Assembly (NCBI RefSeq): GCF_900100175.1
Contig: NZ_FNEM01000004.1
Location: 299,368 to 363,367, forward strand
Direction of reading: 5' to 3'
DNA from: Ferrimonas sediminum
GTDB taxonomy: Bacteria > Pseudomonadota > Gammaproteobacteria > Enterobacterales > Shewanellaceae
DNA: 64,000 nt
Shown: positions 30,864 through 39,130 of the stretch, one piece after another
Layout: the number at the start of each line of letters is the position of its first letter
Numbering within the stretch: the stretch's first letter is position 1
Position numbers and translations under genes: made by a program
Notes under the pieces: generated by a model
The model's database searches: none
Seen by the model: only the letters and a program-made list of their open reading frames with translations
Told to the model about the DNA's origin: nothing

Positions 30864-30897
30864 AAAAAAGGCGTTCTGAAAAGAACGCCTTTTTTAT
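30864..30897 (+). terminator. rho-independent terminator of prs
   Basis: AGGCGTTCT, loop GAAA, AGAACGCCT (30869-30890), flanked by an A-run and a T-run. Confidence 0.92.
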
Positions 30898-31137
30898 TAA
30901 AAATACAAAAATATGATTCATTTACTGATGGTGAAGGGTAGTTATTCACCCAGACTGGCGATGAATTCACTTCACTTACCCGAATGAATTTTTTTCACAA
31001 TTTGTTAATGTTACTTTAGCGTTTCTGAATTCTCTCCAGTGTGACCTGGATCACCTGCCCCATCCCCCCTTTAGTGATATTTTCCCACCAGCCAAGGTCG
31101 GCTCAAAATCTATAAAATAAATCAACGAGTATCCAGT
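30898..31137 (+). promoter_or_regulatory. upstream region of the 5'-nucleotidase gene with candidate CRP site
   Basis: AT-rich intergenic stretch with no gene. At 31040-31055 TGTGA-CCTGGA-TCACC matches the CRP consensus TGTGA-N6-TCACA at 9 of 10 positions. Two possible -10 elements follow: TGATAT (31075-31080), which would place CRP near -40 (class II), or TATAAA (31111-31116), which would place it near -75 (class I). Neither has a good -35, as expected for an activator-dependent promoter. Confidence 0.65.
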
Positions 31138-32874
31138 ATGATGAAACTTCAAAAATCCTTAATTGCGGTCTCACTGCTTGCAGCGCTGACTGCCTGTTCG
31201 GACGACAACAACACACCTGCACCGGAAGTCTGCGGTGCCGACAACTGCACCAAATTTACAATTCTGCATACAAACGATAACCACGGTCGCTTCTGGGAAA
31301 ACGGCTACGGCGAATACGGCATGGCTGCCCGTAAGACCCTGGTCGACCAGATCCGTGACGAAGTGGAAAGAGACGGCGGTTACTCCCTGCTGCTGTCCGG
31401 CGGCGACATCAACACCGGTGTGCCCGAGTCCGATCTGCAAGACGCCAAGCCCGACTTCATCGGCATGAACATGATCGGTTACGACGCCATGGCAGTGGGT
31501 AACCACGAGTTTGATAACCCTCTGGATGTTCTGGAAAACCAGCGTGACTGGGCCGACTTCCCCATGCTGGCTGCCAACATCTATGACGCCGATGGCGAGC
31601 GTTACTTCCAGCCCTATAAGATCTTTACCCTGGGTGATCTGCGCATCGCCGTGGTAGGCCTGACCACCGAAGATACCGTTAAGATCGGTAACCCCAACTA
31701 CATCTCTGAGCTGACTTTCACCGATCCTAAAGAGGAGCTGAAAAAGGTCATCGCCGAGATCGAAGAGAGCAAGAGTGCTGACCTGGTGTTCGCTACCACC
31801 CACATGGGTCACTACGCCAACGGCGACCACGCCTCCAACGCTCCTGGTGACGTCGCCCTGGCTCGCGCCATGCAGGAGGGTCAGTTGGCGGCCGTGATCG
31901 GCGGTCACTCCCAGAACCCAGTGTGCATGAGCGCCGATGGCAACAGCTACGACGCTGACTTTGCTCCTGGCAGCAACTGTAAACCGGATCAGCAGAACGG
32001 CACCTGGATCATGCAGGCTCACGAGTGGGGCAAGTACGTTGGCCGCGCTGACTTCGAATACTTTGGCGGACAACTGCACCTGGCCAGCTACAAGCTGATG
32101 CCGGTTAACCTGGCAGTATATGACGGTTACAGCCCGGCCAAAGACGACCAGGGCAACATCATTCGTGTCGCCGAAGAGATCAAGCCTGACTCCTTCGTTA
32201 AAGAAACCCTGAGACCTTACCAGGAAGCCGGCCAAGAGAAACTGGATGTAGTTATCGGCTCTACCGATCTGACCTTTGTGGGCGGCGACCGTAGCGTGGT
32301 TCGTGCCCGCCAGGCGGCCATCGGCCAGCTGCTGATCTCCGCCCAGCGCACCCATCCACAGATCAATGCTGACTTCGGCATCATGAACGGCGGCGGCATC
32401 CGCGCCGACATCGCAGCCGGTGACATCAGCTACCGTCACGTATTGAAGGTTCAGCCATTTGGCAACGTGGTTTCCCGCGCCGCCATGAAGGGCAGCGAAC
32501 TGACCAGCTACCTGGCGTCACTGGCCACCATCGAAGGTGCCGGTAAGAACGGCGGCTACGCTCACTTCAGCAACATCGAGATGACCGTAAACTGCGGCGA
32601 GAAGAGCGTGGAGATCGAGAAGATCAACGGTGAAAACTACGATGCCACCAAGGAGTACACCTTCTCCATTCCAGACTTCAGCGCCGCAGGCGGTGACGGT
32701 TATCCTAAGATTGACGTGATCAACACCGGTCTGGTGGATGCGGACATCCTGAGAAACTACGTAGAAACCAACTCCCCGCTGAGCTGGGCTGACTACGAGC
32801 CTCAAGGCGAAGTCGAGTACGTAAACAACGACAGCGGTTACACCGGCGGTTGCGGCGCAGCACCTGCTGAGTAA
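31138..32874 (+). CDS. 5'-nucleotidase/UDP-sugar hydrolase family lipoprotein (UshA-like)
   Basis: Probably hydrolyses extracellular or periplasmic nucleotides to nucleosides and phosphate. The 578-residue product has a lipoprotein signal LLAALTAC (Cys20) followed by Ser and Asp. The N-terminal metallophosphoesterase domain shows HTNDNHG (44-50), LLLSGGDINTG, AVGNHEFDNP and GGHSQNP; the C-terminal 5'-nucleotidase domain shows FGIMNGGGIRADI. A start at the second ATG is equally possible. The lipoprotein form resembles Vibrio 5'-nucleotidases and differs from soluble E. coli UshA. A CRP-like site upstream suggests catabolite control; its phosphate-releasing activity fits the Pho theme, but no Pho box is visible. 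Confidence 0.88.
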   Translation: MMKLQKSLIAVSLLAALTACSDDNNTPAPEVCGADNCTKFTILHTNDNHGRFWENGYGEYGMAARKTLVDQIRDEVERDGGYSLLLSGGDINTGVPESDLQDAKPDFIGMNMIGYDAMAVGNHEFDNPLDVLENQRDWADFPMLAANIYDADGERYFQPYKIFTLGDLRIAVVGLTTEDTVKIGNPNYISELTFTDPKEELKKVIAEIEESKSADLVFATTHMGHYANGDHASNAPGDVALARAMQEGQLAAVIGGHSQNPVCMSADGNSYDADFAPGSNCKPDQQNGTWIMQAHEWGKYVGRADFEYFGGQLHLASYKLMPVNLAVYDGYSPAKDDQGNIIRVAEEIKPDSFVKETLRPYQEAGQEKLDVVIGSTDLTFVGGDRSVVRARQAAIGQLLISAQRTHPQINADFGIMNGGGIRADIAAGDISYRHVLKVQPFGNVVSRAAMKGSELTSYLASLATIEGAGKNGGYAHFSNIEMTVNCGEKSVEIEKINGENYDATKEYTFSIPDFSAAGGDGYPKIDVINTGLVDADILRNYVETNSPLSWADYEPQGEVEYVNNDSGYTGGCGAAPAE

Positions 32875-32956
32875 CAACGCAGCCTGTCCGGCAACACCGA
32901 GGCCAGAATTCCCTTATGGTCTTGAGTAATCCGCCGGGGTAATCCGATGCAATCCA

Positions 32957-32991
32957 ATCCGAGTTCTGAATCTCAGAACTCGGATTTTTTA
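32957..32991 (+). terminator. rho-independent terminator of the 5'-nucleotidase gene
   Basis: A perfect 13-bp stem ATCCGAGTTCTGA/TCAGAACTCGGAT with loop ATC, followed by seven T. Confidence 0.95.
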
Positions 32992-33063
32992 TTCCATGCT
33001 GCCATCCTACCCCGAGCCTGAGACCGGGCTGTGCATCCCCCGGCCGTCCCGGCAAACCCCGAA

Positions 33064-33093
33064 TTGAGAAGTTTGCCCGCAAAGTGGTAAACT
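33064..33093 (+). promoter_or_regulatory. candidate sigma70 promoter of rplY-pth-ychF
   Basis: TTGAGA (33064-33069), 18 bases, TAAACT (33088-33093), 70 bases before the rplY ATG. Confidence 0.45.
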
Positions 33094-33163
33094 GCGCTGC
33101 CTTTGACTAAAGGATATAGTCATTCATCTTGCTGCGAAGCGGCAAACCCTCAAGGAGAGAACC

Positions 33164-33790
33164 ATGTCTGAATTAACGTTAGATGCACAACTGCGCCCCC
33201 ATCACGGTACCGGAGCCAGCCGGCGATTACGCCACCAGGGCGACGTACCGGGCATTGTCTACGGCGGCAACGAGGACAACGTCTCCATCACGCTGTCCCA
33301 CAACCAGCTCATGAAGGCGCAGGAGCAGGAATCGTTTTACAGCCAGGTCATCAACCTGAAGTTAGACGGGAAAAGCGTACCGGTGATCGTTAAGGCACTG
33401 CAGCGCCACCCCTATAAGCCAAAGGTGATGCACATCGACTTGATGCGGATTAACCGCAACGAGCCGATCAACGCCATGGTGCCGATCCATTTCGTTAATG
33501 AAGAGAGTGCCGTTGGCGTCAAAGCCGGCGGAAGCGTCAGTCACCACCTGACCGAGTTGGAACTGCGCAGCCTGCCTGCCGATCTGCCTGAATTCATCGA
33601 GGTCGACACGCAACATCTGGGCACCGGGGAGACCCTTCACCTGAGCGACATTACACTGCCTGCCGGTGTCGAGTCGGTCACCCTGGCGAAAGGTGAAGAC
33701 TACAACGTATCCGTTGTTACCATTCAACCACCACGGGGTGGTGAAGAGGACAGCGACGAACAAGGTGAGAGTCAAGAAGACAGTGAGTAA
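33164..33790 (+). CDS. rplY: 50S ribosomal protein L25 (long Ctc/TL5 form)
   Basis: Binds 5S rRNA in the large ribosomal subunit. The 208-residue protein is the long form: an N-terminal L25 domain (about 1-95) with [21 protein letters not shown] and [13 protein letters not shown], and a C-terminal TL5/Ctc beta domain (about 100-185) with [20 protein letters not shown], followed by an acidic tail. E. coli L25 (94 residues) lacks the second domain. AAGGAGAG lies close before the ATG. The pth start codon lies inside the end of this gene. Confidence 0.94.
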   Translation: MSELTLDAQLRPHHGTGASRRLRHQGDVPGIVYGGNEDNVSITLSHNQLMKAQEQESFYSQVINLKLDGKSVPVIVKALQRHPYKPKVMHIDLMRINRNEPINAMVPIHFVNEESAVGVKAGGSVSHHLTELELRSLPADLPEFIEVDTQHLGTGETLHLSDITLPAGVESVTLAKGEDYNVSVVTIQPPRGGEEDSDEQGESQEDSE

Positions 33791-34379
33791 CACCATTCGA
33801 CTGATTGTGGGCCTGGCGAATCCCGGCCCTGAGTACAGCCGTACCCGCCACAATGCGGGTGCCTGGCTGGTGGAAGAGCTGGCACGCATGCACAATGTGT
33901 CCCTCAAAAGCGAAAGTAAGTTTTTCGGCCTCACCGGCCGCATTCAACAGGGCAGCAGCGATCTGCGCCTGCTGGTGCCCACCACCTTTATGAATCTGTC
34001 CGGCAAAGCCATTGCCGCCATGGCCAACTTCTACGGCCTGGAGTCGGAACAGATTCTGGTGGTTCACGACGAACTGGACTTGCCTCCCGGGGTGGCCCGC
34101 TTTAAGAAGGGCGGCGGTCATGGTGGTCACAACGGCCTCAAAGACACCATCAGTAAACTGGGCAACAACAAAGAATTCTATCGCCTTCGGATCGGCATCG
34201 GCCATCCGGGGGACAGAAACCGGGTGAGCGGTTACGTCCTGGGCAAGGCTCAGGAAAATGAGCAACGCGCCATGGATGACGCCATTGATGAAGCCTCACG
34301 CTGCATCGATGTTCTGCTGAAAGACGGCATCACCAAAGCAATGAATCGTCTCCACACTTTCAAGGCCGAGCCGGCCTGA
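33783..34379 (+). CDS. pth: peptidyl-tRNA hydrolase
   Basis: Recycles peptidyl-tRNA released from stalled ribosomes. From the GTG at 33783 the product has 198 residues and aligns with E. coli Pth with three extra residues: Asn13 and His23 in [14 protein letters not shown] and Asp96 in VVHDELDLP are the catalytic-site residues. The frame is open further upstream inside rplY, but those codons match nothing. The start overlaps the rplY stop by eight bases, so translation is coupled. ychF follows 25 bases later, the usual pth-ychF pair. Confidence 0.95.
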   Translation: MSNTIRLIVGLANPGPEYSRTRHNAGAWLVEELARMHNVSLKSESKFFGLTGRIQQGSSDLRLLVPTTFMNLSGKAIAAMANFYGLESEQILVVHDELDLPPGVARFKKGGGHGGHNGLKDTISKLGNNKEFYRLRIGIGHPGDRNRVSGYVLGKAQENEQRAMDDAIDEASRCIDVLLKDGITKAMNRLHTFKAEPA

Positions 34380-34404
34380 GCGTTAACAGAAAGGTTTTCT
34401 TACC

Positions 34405-35496
34405 ATGGGTTTTAAATGCGGTATCGTCGGCCTGCCTAACGTAGGCAAGTCCACCCTTTTCAATGCACTGACCAAAGCGGGCATCGAAGCAGCCAACTTC
34501 CCGTTCTGCACCATCGAGCCAAATACCGGTGTGGTTCCGGTGCCGGATGAGCGTCTGGACGCCCTGGCTGCCATCGTCAATCCAGAGCGGATTCTGCCAA
34601 CCACCATGGAGTTTGTGGACATTGCCGGCCTGGTAAAAGGGGCCGCCTCCGGTGAAGGCCTGGGCAACAAGTTCCTGGCCAACATCCGTGAGACCGATGC
34701 CATCGGCCACGTCGTGCGCTGCTTCGAAAACGACAACATCGTTCACGTTGCCGGCGGCGTTAACCCCGCCGACGACATCGAAGTGATCAACACCGAACTG
34801 GCGCTGGCCGATCTGGAAGCCGTAGAGCGCGCCCTGCTGCGCCTGGGCAAACGCGCCAAAGGCGGCGACAAAGACGCCAAGTTCGAAATCACCGTGCTGG
34901 AGAAGCTCCAGCCGGTACTGGAAGAGGGCGGCATGGCCCGCTCCGTGGATCTGGACGAGAACGAAGCCAAGGCCATCGACTACATGGGCCTGCTGACTCT
35001 GAAGCCCACCATGTACATCGCCAACGTCAATGACGACGGTTTCGAGAACAACCCCTACCTGGACAAGGTTCGGGAGATTGCCGCCACCGAAAACGCCATC
35101 GTGGTGCCAGTGTGCGCCGAAATCGAAGCCGAAATTGCCGAACTGGACGACGACGAACGGGACGAATTCATGGCCGATCTGGGCATCGAAGAACCCGGTC
35201 TGAACCGAGTCATTCGCGGCGGCTACAGCCTGCTGACGCTGCAGACCTACTTCACTGCCGGTGTCAAAGAGGTTCGCGCCTGGACCATCCCTGTCGGCGC
35301 CACCGCACCTCAGTCGGCCGGTAAGATTCACACCGACTTCGAAAAAGGCTTTATTCGCGCCGAAGTCATCGGTTACGACGACTACATTACCAACAAGGGC
35401 GAGTCCGGCGCCAAAGACGCCGGTAAGTGGCGCCTGGAAGGCAAAGATTACGTGGTCAAAGACGGCGACGTTATTCACTTCCGCTTTAACGTCTAG
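34405..35496 (+). CDS. ychF: redox/ribosome-associated ATPase YchF (Obg family)
   Basis: Cytosolic P-loop NTPase related to OLA1 that prefers ATP over GTP. The 363-residue product has the P-loop GLPNVGKST (9-17), switch [11 protein letters not shown], a coiled-coil insert (about 130-200) and a C-terminal TGS domain (about 280-363) with [20 protein letters not shown]. It follows pth in the same transcript and ends at a strong terminator. Confidence 0.96.
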   Translation: MGFKCGIVGLPNVGKSTLFNALTKAGIEAANFPFCTIEPNTGVVPVPDERLDALAAIVNPERILPTTMEFVDIAGLVKGAASGEGLGNKFLANIRETDAIGHVVRCFENDNIVHVAGGVNPADDIEVINTELALADLEAVERALLRLGKRAKGGDKDAKFEITVLEKLQPVLEEGGMARSVDLDENEAKAIDYMGLLTLKPTMYIANVNDDGFENNPYLDKVREIAATENAIVVPVCAEIEAEIAELDDDERDEFMADLGIEEPGLNRVIRGGYSLLTLQTYFTAGVKEVRAWTIPVGATAPQSAGKIHTDFEKGFIRAEVIGYDDYITNKGESGAKDAGKWRLEGKDYVVKDGDVIHFRFNV

Positions 35497-35507
35497 TTGA
35501 CTCCCCT

Positions 35508-35535
35508 ACCCCGGCTTTATGCCGGGGTATTTTTT
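35508..35535 (+). terminator. rho-independent terminator of ychF
   Basis: ACCCCGGC, loop TTTAT, GCCGGGGT, then a T-run. Confidence 0.92.
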
Positions 35536-35625
35536 GTCCGTTCGAACGAAACTCGTCTACAATTTCCAGCGTCTTTTTCGCCGTTCCTGGTCAGGCAACC
35601 GCCATCGGCTGGCCACAGGGGAATC

Positions 35626-35654
35626 GAATCGTTCAATTTGCAGCCGAACGATTC
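35626..35654. repeat. 9-bp inverted repeat upstream of the tRNA promoter
   Basis: GAATCGTTC (35626-35634) and GAACGATTC (35646-35654) are perfect arms with an 11-base centre, 20-base centre-to-centre spacing. It ends 30 bases before the -35 of the tRNA cluster. No T-run follows, so an operator or an architectural-protein site is more likely than a terminator. Confidence 0.6.
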
Positions 35655-35684
35655 ACCAAACAAGAATTCCCTGAAAAAAAGCGG

Positions 35685-35725
35685 TTGACCCAATCTCCGG
35701 TTCTACGCATAATACGCCCCGCTTC
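35685..35725 (+). promoter_or_regulatory. strong sigma70 promoter of the tRNA cluster with GC-rich discriminator
   Basis: TTGACC (35685-35690), 17 bases, CATAAT (35708-35713), followed by the GC-rich stretch ACGCCCCGC, typical of stringently controlled stable-RNA promoters. The first tRNA begins 41 bases after the -10. Confidence 0.85.
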
Positions 35726-35753
35726 CCAAGACGGGGAGAGAAAACAAAACGAT

Positions 35754-35830
35754 GGCTACGTAGCTCAGCTGGTTAGAGCACAGCACTCATAATGCTGGGG
35801 TCGCAGGTTCAAGTCCCGCCGTAGCTACCA
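35754..35830 (+). tRNA. tRNA-Met (CAT), elongator
   Basis: 77 bases including encoded CCA. Cloverleaf with anticodon CAT in CACTCATAATG; sequence closely matches E. coli elongator tRNA-Met (metT type). The acceptor stem pairs GGCTACG with CGTAGCT, leaving a G1-U72 wobble rather than G-C. Confidence 0.97.
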
Positions 35831-35842
35831 TCCTTTTTAGAA

Positions 35843-35920
35843 GGTGGTATTCAGCGCAGAAAGAGCGCCGCACTCAGCTAACACTGAAGTGTCGCAGTTC
35901 AAATCTCGCGCTCGCTGCCA
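35843..35920 (+). pseudogene. decayed tRNA-Met copy
   Basis: Aligns along its length with the flanking tRNA-Met: TCAGCGCAGAAAGAGC matches the D arm, AGAGCGCCGCACTCA the anticodon 5' side, and GTCGCAGTTCAAATCTCGC the T arm, ending in GCCA. Acceptor, T-stem and anticodon-stem pairing are broken, and the CAT anticodon is lost, so it should not give a functional tRNA. Confidence 0.75.
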
Positions 35921-35952
35921 GCCTTTTTCAAGAAGGCGTTTTGTTGCTCTGT

Positions 35953-36027
35953 TGGGCTATCGCCAAGCGGTAAGGCAGCGGGTTTTGATCCCGCCATTCC
36001 CAGGTTCGAATCCTGGTAGCCCAGCCA
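35953..36027 (+). tRNA. tRNA-Gln (TTG)
   Basis: 75 bases with encoded CCA; anticodon TTG in GTTTTGATCC. Sequence like E. coli tRNA-Gln(UUG). First of three identical copies in this cluster. Confidence 0.97.
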
Positions 36028-36092
36028 TATTTTCGAATGCTGCACCCAAGGTGCGACATTCAAAGAAACTTCGGTTTCAAACCACTTTTAGT

Positions 36093-36169
36093 GGCTACGT
36101 AGCTCAGCTGGTTAGAGCACAGCACTCATAATGCTGGGGTCGCAGGTTCAAGTCCCGCCGTAGCTACCA
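36093..36169 (+). tRNA. tRNA-Met (CAT), elongator, second copy
   Basis: 77 bases, identical to the copy at 35754 including the G1-U72 pair. Confidence 0.97.
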
Positions 36170-36242
36170 TTTTTAAAAATGGTGAAGATGCATCGACCTT
36201 AGGGTTCTACCATCAGCATCTTCATCAGCAAAGAACTCCTGT

Positions 36243-36327
36243 GCGGGAGTGGCGGAATTGGTAGACGCGCTAGATTTAGGTTCTAGTATCGCAAGGTGTG
36301 AGAGTTCAAGTCTCTCCTCCCGCACCA
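36243..36327 (+). tRNA. tRNA-Leu (TAG)
   Basis: 85 bases with a long variable arm, encoded CCA and anticodon TAG in GATTTAGGTTC. Confidence 0.97.
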
Positions 36328-36337
36328 TTTATTTTGT

Positions 36338-36412
36338 TGGGCTATCGCCAAGCGGTAAGGCAGCGGGTTTTGATCCCGCCATTCCCAGGTTCGAATCCTG
36401 GTAGCCCAGCCA
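36338..36412 (+). tRNA. tRNA-Gln (TTG), second copy
   Basis: Identical to the copy at 35953; 10 bases after tRNA-Leu. Confidence 0.97.
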
Positions 36413-36467
36413 TTTTAAAAGTGGCTTCGTGAAAACGGGCCAGTTGCCATCGGCAACGACAATTTGT

Positions 36468-36542
36468 TGGGCTATCGCCAAGCGGTAAGGCAGCGGGTTT
36501 TGATCCCGCCATTCCCAGGTTCGAATCCTGGTAGCCCAGCCA
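36468..36542 (+). tRNA. tRNA-Gln (TTG), third copy
   Basis: Identical to the other two; last intact tRNA of the cluster, followed directly by the terminator. Confidence 0.97.
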
Positions 36543-36604
36543 TCTTCATTAAAACCTGCTTTTTAGCAGGTTTTTTTGATCCCGGCGTCTACTCCCAGGT
36601 TCGA
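36534..36604 (+). repeat. tRNA-Gln tail repeat, copy 1
   Basis: Runs from GCCCAGCCA at the end of the third tRNA-Gln, through the terminator, to CTCCCAGGTTCGA, which itself repeats the tRNA-Gln T arm. It recurs almost unchanged about 300 bases downstream. Confidence 0.88.
36553..36577 (+). terminator. rho-independent terminator of the tRNA cluster
   Basis: AACCTGCT, loop TTTT, AGCAGGTT, with the T-run running to 36577. Confidence 0.92.
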
Positions 36605-36650
36605 ATCCAAGGGCGTATTGACCTTTGGTGGTGGCAGTTTGGCCGAGGAT

Positions 36651-36760
36651 GACGGCTACCAATCAAGGAGTTCGGTTGCAGGCATAGTGGTTCTACGTCC
36701 AAATCGAAGGACGTCGAGTGGTAGCCGTCAGTCCGGCCCCGAAGGGCGTCAACGCCCTTC
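36651..36760. repeat. long hairpin region between the two tail repeats
   Basis: GACGGCTACC (36651-36660) pairs perfectly with GGTAGCCGTC (36720-36729), enclosing an inner stem ACGTCC/GGACGT (36695-36700, 36709-36714). Immediately after lies GAAGGGCG-TCAA-CGCCCTTC (36741-36760). No gene is visible here; the spacing and stems suggest a structured RNA or a mobile-repeat remnant. Confidence 0.6.
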
Positions 36761-36834
36761 CCCATTATCCAGTGTCACCCCGATTAAAAGAGCGTTGGCG
36801 CAAAGAAAATCACCAATGGCCAACACGCCCTACT

Positions 36835-36904
36835 GCCCAGCCATCTTCATTAAAACCTGCTTTTTAGCAGGTTTTTTTATCCCGGCGTCTACTCCCAGGC
36901 TCGA
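36835..36904 (+). repeat. tRNA-Gln tail repeat, copy 2
   Basis: GCCCAGCCATCTTCATTAAA onward matches copy 1 with one deleted base after the T-run and one substitution in the T-arm remnant, and it includes a second intact terminator hairpin (36854-36878). Confidence 0.88.
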
Positions 36905-36992
36905 GAATCCTGGTAGCCCAGCCATAAAAAGAAAAAGCCTGCTTTCGAGCGGGCTTTTTTGATTCACGGTACCTGCTCCCGGACTCAAGCCT
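36892..36992 (+). repeat. tRNA-Gln tail repeat, diverged copy 3
   Basis: A 3' tRNA-Gln fragment (GAATCCTGGTAGCCCAGCCA, 36904-36923) is followed by a changed terminator stem AAGCCTGCT-TTCG-AGCGGGCTT (36935-36956) with a T-run and a diverged version of the GATCCCGG...CTCCCAGG segment (36961 onward). Confidence 0.75.
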
Positions 36993-37027
36993 AAAGACGC
37001 GTTGACCTGCGCTGGTAACACACCGGA

Positions 37028-37054
37028 ATAAAAAAGGGCCAGCGTAGCTGGCCC
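37028..37054 (-). terminator. rho-independent terminator of the FUSC gene
   Basis: On the minus strand GGGCCAGC, loop TAC, GCTGGCCC, then six T, just after the FUSC stop codon. Confidence 0.9.
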
Positions 37055-37062
37055 TGTCTGTG

Positions 37063-39129
37063 TCACCGTCGCGACTGTTTATCCGGTGCCGGCGTACCGG
37101 CAATGGCATACAGTTGCTGATAACGCTCACCGATAAGGTTCAGTTGATACAAAATGAACGAGCCACGATCGGCCTCACTGTCCTGAGTCAGCCGGTACAT
37201 CGCCTGCCGGTTCGCTTCCAGTTCCGAAGACCAATCTCCAAGCTTACCGGAAAATGCACTTAATACCGCCTCAGAGGCATCCAGAAGCGTTTGCCTGACC
37301 AAGGCAGAGTGTTCGGCAGGAAGATGCCTGCCTCGACGCGCTGCTGGCGCCAGTGCATTCAGGTGTGATTGAGTCTGCTTGTAGATTCGAATCAGTTCGG
37401 CACTGTCACGGTGACGGCTGTAGTTGGGCTCCTGCTGCATCTGTTCAAAGCTGCTGGTCAGTGCCACCCCCAACTCATAGGTAAATCGCCGCGCCCTGGC
37501 CAGGGAAACCGGGGTCACTTCTCGGCCACTGAAGGCATCCAGCACCAGTTTCAAATACCCATTGAGTTGCCCCACCGCCTGCTGCCGCAACTGGGCCTGG
37601 CGGCCGCCCTGCCACTGCGGCCACAGATAGCGATACCCCAGCAGAACCAGTGAACAGCCCATTACCGTTTCCAACAGTCTCAGAGGCATCACCGCCATCC
37701 CCTGGGCTCCGATGTACTCAAACACCATGATCAGGATGACGGTTCCCAATGTGCAGGAATACCCATGGTGAACCGGGATCAGCGACAGGGTCGGCGGTAC
37801 CAGCAGTAACCCCAGCAACAAGGCTGCATTACCGGAGATGCCGGCCACAATCAGCGCCGCCGCCAAGGCCAGTCCCGCCAGGGTGCCCCAAATCCGTTGC
37901 CAGGCCCGGCGGCGGGTATCCACAATGCCGCCTCGCACCACCAGCAGCACGCTGAGCAGCGCCCAATAGCCCTTATCCCACTGCCACCACTGCACTATCG
38001 CCATGGTCAGGGCCAACAAGATGCCCTGGCGAACCGCGCCACGAAATACTGGCGAGCGCCAGCGAAAATGCAGCCGCCACTGACGCCAGTAGTCCGGCCG
38101 TTCATCCGGGGCAAACATTTTGCGTTGGTACAGCGGCGCCACCCGTTGCGCCAATCGGCTGATGCGCTGGGCATTGGAGATAAAATAGGGCGCAAGCTGG
38201 CTAAACTGATGCTGCTGCAGCGGCTTCAGGGCCGCCACCAATGCCGCTTCGGCCGCCTCCAGTCGCTCATCGGCCTGCAGGGGTTGCAGCGTCATCAGGC
38301 CATCGGCTATCTGTCGCAGGCGTTTGCTGGTGACCGCCACCCACAACCGGTAGCTGGGCAACACATCCTCGGCATTAAACAGCTGGCGGCTAAGCTCTGG
38401 ATTGGGGATCGCCTGCAGCCGTTCCTGTAGGTCGATTGCCGCCATAAATGCCTGATACAACTCCGGGTTAAGCCGGTTTCTGGATTTCGACACCCCCACA
38501 TAACGGCGCACCAGTGCCAGTTGCTCCGCCAACGGCAGATCAAACCGCTCTCCCAACTGGGGATCTTCAATCCACTTCACCCGGCTGGCCAGGATCACCG
38601 CCAGGCGCCGATAACTCAATGCCAACGCCTGACGCAGCGGATAATCCCCTTGCAACCGGAACCACAGATCAGAGAACAGCACCACCCACAGGCAGTTTAT
38701 CATCACCGCCAGGGCAAACAGCCACGGCGATTCAATACCGACTGGTACCTGAGCCATGGCCGCCAGCACCAGGGCGGCCAATCCCAATCGACCGGATAGC
38801 TCGTCCCAGGCCGCCAGAGAACCAAACAGCACCCCGCCCACAAACAGCGCCGGAATCAAGCCTACGGGCCAATACTGGCCGATGCAGCCAAACAGCAGCG
38901 CCGAGCCCCCAAGTAGCGGAATCGACCAGCTCAGTCGATGCAGCCAGTGGGCACTGGGTTGATCAATGCCTGAGATAAACACCGCCGGAATCGCCAGCAA
39001 CGACAACAAACCAAGCTGAAACAGATCCAGACACCAGGCCATCGCCAACCAGGCGGCCATGGCCAGGCTGAGCCGCAACGCCAGGTTGACATGGCCATTG
39101 AACCACCAACGACGAATCGCACTGCCCAC
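37063..39129 (-). CDS. FUSC family inner-membrane protein (YccS/aromatic-acid exporter-like)
   Basis: 688-residue protein with two blocks of membrane helices: about 15-150 and about 365-500, separated by a soluble helical domain, and a long cytoplasmic tail. This is the FUSC (fusaric acid resistance/YccS) layout; members are proposed efflux proteins, but the substrate here is unknown. Typical second-block text is YWALLSVLLVVRGGIVDTRRRAWQRIWGT (shown by its core RRRAWQRIWGTLAG). The start is GTG at 39129, one base after the ubiF stop codon, without a strong ribosome site, so it probably depends on coupling to ubiF. No periplasmic adaptor gene is adjacent. Confidence 0.83.
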   Translation of the reverse strand: MGSAIRRWWFNGHVNLALRLSLAMAAWLAMAWCLDLFQLGLLSLLAIPAVFISGIDQPSAHWLHRLSWSIPLLGGSALLFGCIGQYWPVGLIPALFVGGVLFGSLAAWDELSGRLGLAALVLAAMAQVPVGIESPWLFALAVMINCLWVVLFSDLWFRLQGDYPLRQALALSYRRLAVILASRVKWIEDPQLGERFDLPLAEQLALVRRYVGVSKSRNRLNPELYQAFMAAIDLQERLQAIPNPELSRQLFNAEDVLPSYRLWVAVTSKRLRQIADGLMTLQPLQADERLEAAEAALVAALKPLQQHQFSQLAPYFISNAQRISRLAQRVAPLYQRKMFAPDERPDYWRQWRLHFRWRSPVFRGAVRQGILLALTMAIVQWWQWDKGYWALLSVLLVVRGGIVDTRRRAWQRIWGTLAGLALAAALIVAGISGNAALLLGLLLVPPTLSLIPVHHGYSCTLGTVILIMVFEYIGAQGMAVMPLRLLETVMGCSLVLLGYRYLWPQWQGGRQAQLRQQAVGQLNGYLKLVLDAFSGREVTPVSLARARRFTYELGVALTSSFEQMQQEPNYSRHRDSAELIRIYKQTQSHLNALAPAARRGRHLPAEHSALVRQTLLDASEAVLSAFSGKLGDWSSELEANRQAMYRLTQDSEADRGSFILYQLNLIGERYQQLYAIAGTPAPDKQSRR

Positions 39130-39130
39130 C

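Noticed and set aside
31171..32439. 422-codon open frame antisense to the 5'-nucleotidase gene
   Set aside because: No start context and no protein family features; explained by codon bias of the nucleotidase.
36534..36992. Prophage or island at the tRNA-Gln tail
   Set aside because: Attachment-like repeats are present but no integrase or cargo gene lies between them; only about 230 bases of non-coding DNA.
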